Of a stretch of 64,000 nt of DNA, positions 61,065 to 64,000 are shown piece after piece (the stretch's first letter is position 1; each line of letters begins with the position of its first letter). The DNA comes from Lachnocurva sp045579705. Its GTDB lineage: Bacteria; Bacillota; Clostridia; Lachnospirales; Lachnospiraceae. The notes below the pieces were generated by a model. The model worked only from the letters and a program-made list of their open reading frames with translations, was not told where the DNA came from and made no database searches. The stretch is from NCBI GenBank assembly GCA_045579705.1, contig JAZNMP010000003.1, forward strand, positions 62,001-126,000, read 5' to 3'. Position numbers and translations under genes: made by a program.

Positions 61065-62324
61065 TTAAACTGTGTTATCTGTCCACTGTTTCTGAAGATG
61101 ATAATTCTTTCTAAATTCCCCAGGTGTCACTCCACGAAGTCTAACAAAATTTCTATTGAAGGTCTTTACTGTGTTGTATCCCACATTTACAGCGATATCC
61201 ACCAAACTTTCCTGTGTTTCGAGAAGCAAACGACACGCCTGATTAATACGCAAATAATTCAGGAAGCTTTCAAAGTTCTTCTCGACTATATAAATCAACA
61301 GTTTGTTCATTTCTACTACTGACATTCTGAATTTCTCAGCAACTGTAGCAGCATGAATATCCTCTGCAAAATGATTACCTATATATGCAATTATTTCAAA
61401 TCCCCTCTCACGAGAATCTGAATCCGGCTCATCACCCATGATGCTATAAATCTGTCTATACTGTTTTGGAGTATATCCAGTCCTAGCGGAAAAAGATCTC
61501 ACCAAGTGAGACGCATCCGTATAACCCACCAAAAATGCAATATCTGTAAGTGCAAGTTCAGTGTAAATCAAGAGATCCGTAGTCTTAGAAATACGCATCT
61601 CATTCCCCAGCGCTGACAATGACATTCCTGTCAGTTCCTGAATATCATTTTCTATCTTTTCTTCAGAATCATCAAAAACATCAGAAAGATTCGAAAGAGT
61701 AGGATGTTCTGCAATATGAGAATAGATATAAGTTAGAATATCTGAACGATTATCTTCAAGTGCTCTCTCTGTCTGCTTACCAGAAGTTACCAGATGCATG
61801 TTGTACATTATCAACAATTCCATCAGCTTATTCGTAATCAGAAGTGCTTTCAACTCCAGGTTATCCCCTTCGCCAAATAGAGATTCAACTCCAGTCTCAT
61901 CCTTGATGATATCCAATATGTCAAAAAATCTCTCACGTTCTCCTTCATGTAAATGAATGAGCGGATACTCACGGATAGGTTCGTAAATCTTTAATGCTCC
62001 ACCCGTTGTGTTATATCCAGTTCTAAGAGATGAAATAATCAAATCCGAATTGAAGACAACCTTTATCATAGTAAGCGGTTCTTCAACTTCATCTACCATC
62101 GTAGTAGACCAAGGCAAAATACAGAAGAAACAATTAGGCTTGGCCTGATATTCAGTTCCATTAATCGTGATCTTTGCTCTGCCCTTTTTTACCAACCAGA
62201 ATCTGGCTGTCTGATGGATGATAGGGATAGTTCTTCCGTCGATAAACTCAACATCATACGTACAGAACTTACGTCTATCATATGCTGAGCAAGCCTGTTC
62301 TTGAAGTTCTCTTACTGACTGCAT
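61065..62324 (-). CDS. AraC family regulator with two AraC DNA-binding domains
   Basis: A 419-residue regulator. Residues ~1-160 form a cupin-like sensor (FWLVKKGRAKITINGTEYQAKPNCFFCILPW). A first AraC-type domain spans ~200-295 (ISKTTDLLIYTELALTDIAFLVGYTDASHLVRSFSARTGYTPKQYRQ). A second spans ~310-415 (FLNYLRINQACRLLLETQESLVDIAVNVGYNTVKTFNRNFVRLRGVTPGEFRK). Both have the GY-x(n)-F signature of helix-turn-helix 2. One AraC domain is usual, so the duplication is odd. It starts at the ATG at 62324 with GAGGAG 5 nt upstream. It lies between the FprA and YfcC genes and may control one of them. Confidence 0.9.
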   Translation of the reverse strand: MQSVRELQEQACSAYDRRKFCTYDVEFIDGRTIPIIHQTARFWLVKKGRAKITINGTEYQAKPNCFFCILPWSTTMVDEVEEPLTMIKVVFNSDLIISSLRTGYNTTGGALKIYEPIREYPLIHLHEGERERFFDILDIIKDETGVESLFGEGDNLELKALLITNKLMELLIMYNMHLVTSGKQTERALEDNRSDILTYIYSHIAEHPTLSNLSDVFDDSEEKIENDIQELTGMSLSALGNEMRISKTTDLLIYTELALTDIAFLVGYTDASHLVRSFSARTGYTPKQYRQIYSIMGDEPDSDSRERGFEIIAYIGNHFAEDIHAATVAEKFRMSVVEMNKLLIYIVEKNFESFLNYLRINQACRLLLETQESLVDIAVNVGYNTVKTFNRNFVRLRGVTPGEFRKNYHLQKQWTDNTV

Positions 62325-62416
62325 CAATTCTCCTCGTTATCTACAAATATACGGATTTAGTTTATCACAATCTTTTTTCGAAGGCAAAAATATTTTCTCA
62401 TTATTTAATATGCATA

Positions 62417-62451
62417 AAAAAAGAGACTCCGGATTACTCCGAAGTCTCTTA
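62417..62451 (-). terminator. terminator of the arcC-yfcC unit
   Basis: The stem AAGAGACTTCGGA / TCCGGAGTCTCTT (13 bp, one mismatch) with a 5-nt loop is followed by seven T on the minus strand, shortly after the yfcC stop. Confidence 0.88.
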
Positions 62452-62473
62452 ATAGTAGTTAATTCATTTTGTA

Positions 62474-63913
62474 TTAAAGTACAAGCATTCCGATAACGAG
62501 AACTGCACCTGTGAATACAAAGAGGATTCCAAGAAGTTTCTTAACCCATGCAACATATGATGTGTAAGGAACTCTTGCGAGTGCAAGACCACCCATGATG
62601 AATCCGCATGTTGGTGTGAAGAGGTTTACGAGACCGTTTGCACCAACGATAGTCATGATACCAACTTCTGGTGACCATCCCATCTGCTGTACGATAGGAG
62701 TCATGATAGGAGCTGAAAGTCCAGCAAGTCCTGATGAAGATGGAACGAGGAATGAAAGAACAAGGTGAAGAAGGTAGTTAAGGAATTCGAAGATTCCGCC
62801 ACCCATTCCGAGGTTCTTGATTCCGTTTACAGCAACCTGAACGAGCCAAGCGCCCATTCCTGTTGTGTTCATAACTACTGTAGTAGCACGTGCAAGTGCA
62901 ATTACAAGGTTAACACCGATCATATCAGCGATACCAGCTTCGATAACTGTTGGAAGCTTTGATTTGTCTTCCATACCGATGAGAGCGATGATAAGCCCCA
63001 TAAGGATGAACCATGTAGCTGCATCTGTGAAGTACCAATCACCAAGCTGTTCGCCTGTAAGGAACTTTGACCATCCGAAAGCATTGTAAACACCTTCGTT
63101 AAGTGATCCCCAAGGAATGAAACCAAAGATCATTACTACGAAAGCGAAAGCAAAGAGCCAGAGGCAAACTTTCTGTCTTCCTGTAAGTTCATCACTTGAT
63201 TCACCCTGGTTGAATGCTTTTCTGCACTCTTCAAGCTGCTCATGTGTAAAGATTGAACCTTTACCAGCTTTTACCTTCTTAGCATAATTTACTACATAGA
63301 TTGTAGAAATGATGTAAGAACCGATCCAAAGGATAACACCAAGAACGAGGATTGTTCCCATGTTAGCTTTAACATCAACACCTTTAGCAGCATCTACAGC
63401 AGCACCAACAGCGAATGGGTTTACTGTAGAACCAAGTACACCAGATCCTGCACCAAGAAGTACTGTAGCAGCACCTACAAGTGGATCCATACCTGCTGCA
63501 AGCATTGTAGAAGCAAGAAGGATGTAGAAACCTACTGTCTCTTCACCCATTCCGTATGTTGTTCCACCGATTGAGAAAAGGAACATCATAATAGGAATAA
63601 GAATGATTTCTTTTCCGTTAAGCTTCTTAACGAGTACATTGATACCTGTTTCAAGAGCGCCTGTTGCTGTAACCAAAGCAAGGAAAGCACCAAGGCAGAA
63701 GCAGAAACCAATTACTTCACGTGCATCATAAAAACCATTAATAGGAGCTGTAAGGAATGTATCAAGTCCAGCACCTACTACTTTTGCGCTCTTACCATCT
63801 GCACCAATATATCCCTGTCCGTTAAGGAAAACAGTGATAAGTGAGATAACTGCAAGTACGAGCAAAAGAATTTCATAAGTGTTCAGCGAACGTCTCTTCT
63901 TTGTTTCGTTCAT
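62474..63913 (-). CDS. YfcC family transporter (second copy), likely arginine/ornithine exchanger
   Basis: A 479-residue polytopic membrane protein paralogous to the 23.9-25.4 kb gene. Shared signatures are IGGTTYGMGEETVGFYILLA, GAGSGVLGSTVNPFAVGAA and LVPSSSGLAGLSAPIMTPI. Unlike the first copy it lacks the soluble insert near the N-terminus. It begins 20 nt after the end of a probable carbamate kinase gene in the same direction. YfcC-type carriers in arginine deiminase loci commonly exchange arginine and ornithine, so that substrate is likely, but it is inferred from context. Confidence 0.88.
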   Translation of the reverse strand: MNETKKRRSLNTYEILLLVLAVISLITVFLNGQGYIGADGKSAKVVGAGLDTFLTAPINGFYDAREVIGFCFCLGAFLALVTATGALETGINVLVKKLNGKEIILIPIMMFLFSIGGTTYGMGEETVGFYILLASTMLAAGMDPLVGAATVLLGAGSGVLGSTVNPFAVGAAVDAAKGVDVKANMGTILVLGVILWIGSYIISTIYVVNYAKKVKAGKGSIFTHEQLEECRKAFNQGESSDELTGRQKVCLWLFAFAFVVMIFGFIPWGSLNEGVYNAFGWSKFLTGEQLGDWYFTDAATWFILMGLIIALIGMEDKSKLPTVIEAGIADMIGVNLVIALARATTVVMNTTGMGAWLVQVAVNGIKNLGMGGGIFEFLNYLLHLVLSFLVPSSSGLAGLSAPIMTPIVQQMGWSPEVGIMTIVGANGLVNLFTPTCGFIMGGLALARVPYTSYVAWVKKLLGILFVFTGAVLVIGMLVL

Positions 63914-63933
63914 TTCGTTTTTCCCCCTACTAT

Positions 63934-64000
63934 TTATCTGTGGATACGTGTACCAGTCTTACCTTCAAGAGCTTCCTTAGCCTTCTCAAGAGAAGTGATG
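63934..64000 (-). CDS. arcC: carbamate kinase, C-terminal end only (runs off window)
   Basis: The last 21 codons read ITSLEKAKEALEGKTGTRIHR before TAA at 63936-63934. This matches the typical end of carbamate kinases (AIITSLxxAxxALEGKxGTxI), which make ATP from carbamoyl phosphate in the arginine deiminase pathway. Only the C-terminal helix is visible, so the call rests on a short stretch plus the adjacent YfcC gene. GGGGG at about 63925, just after the stop, is the ribosome binding site of yfcC. Confidence 0.6.
   Translation of the reverse strand, partial: ITSLEKAKEALEGKTGTRIHR

Overview
The window looks like a chromosome segment from a low-to-moderate GC Clostridia-type Firmicute, most likely Lachnospiraceae or a close relative. 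The reasons are the complete S10-spc-alpha ribosomal supercluster in Firmicutes order, zinc-ribbon S14 and L36, an oxygen-sensitive pyruvate formate-lyase system, an FprA-type flavodiiron protein, YfcC and YitT family membrane proteins, and strong AGGAGG-type ribosome binding sites. The family-level assignment is inference.

Layout. Positions 1-9.0 kb carry a TrkA-type potassium-uptake subunit (partial), uracil salvage (upp and a divergent uracil permease), an S9 peptidase, a YitT protein and pflB-pflA. Positions 9.4-15.9 kb hold a response regulator/histidine kinase pair, a DeoR-type repressor, a membrane-anchored glycerophosphodiesterase and a MATE exporter. Positions 16.0-17.2 kb are non-coding and packed with palindromic repeats. 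Positions 17.2-25.4 kb carry an FtsX/MacB-type ABC exporter with a hairpin in its leader, asparagine synthetase, an ArsB/SLC13-type permease, a second palindromic array and a YfcC transporter.

Positions 25.6-34.9 kb are an accessory region. It holds KilA-N, an unknown protein, an XRE regulator, a broken serine recombinase, an ORF6N gene split by one stop codon, an XRE fragment, an MFS exporter, a GNAT pseudogene with two lesions, and a TetR-flavodoxin-MATE cassette with matching TetR-type palindromes. Positions 35.0-39.9 kb return to core genes (rlmD-like, yhaM, mutS2). A 286-bp nested inverted repeat then precedes the ribosomal supercluster, which is read right to left from rpsJ (55.4 kb) to rplQ (40.3 kb) and includes secY, adk, infA and rpoA. 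Downstream lie a methyltransferase, a HAD phosphatase, ptsI, truA, fprA, an AraC protein with two DNA-binding domains, a second YfcC transporter and the 3' end of a probable carbamate kinase gene. The last two suggest an arginine deiminase locus continuing outside the window.

The most unusual feature is a family of four non-coding arrays at 16.2-17.2 kb and 23.6-23.8 kb. Each has a 73-74 bp period built from alternating inverted arms of 6-12 bp. The arm sequence differs completely between arrays but is kept within each array, and two arrays end in the same GC-rich terminal hairpin. Other structured non-coding elements are the rpsJ leader, twin hairpins with a shared loop between rpoA and rplQ, three hairpins between rpsJ and rplC, and the palindrome ahead of the ABC exporter. 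No tRNA, rRNA, T-box or CRISPR was found.
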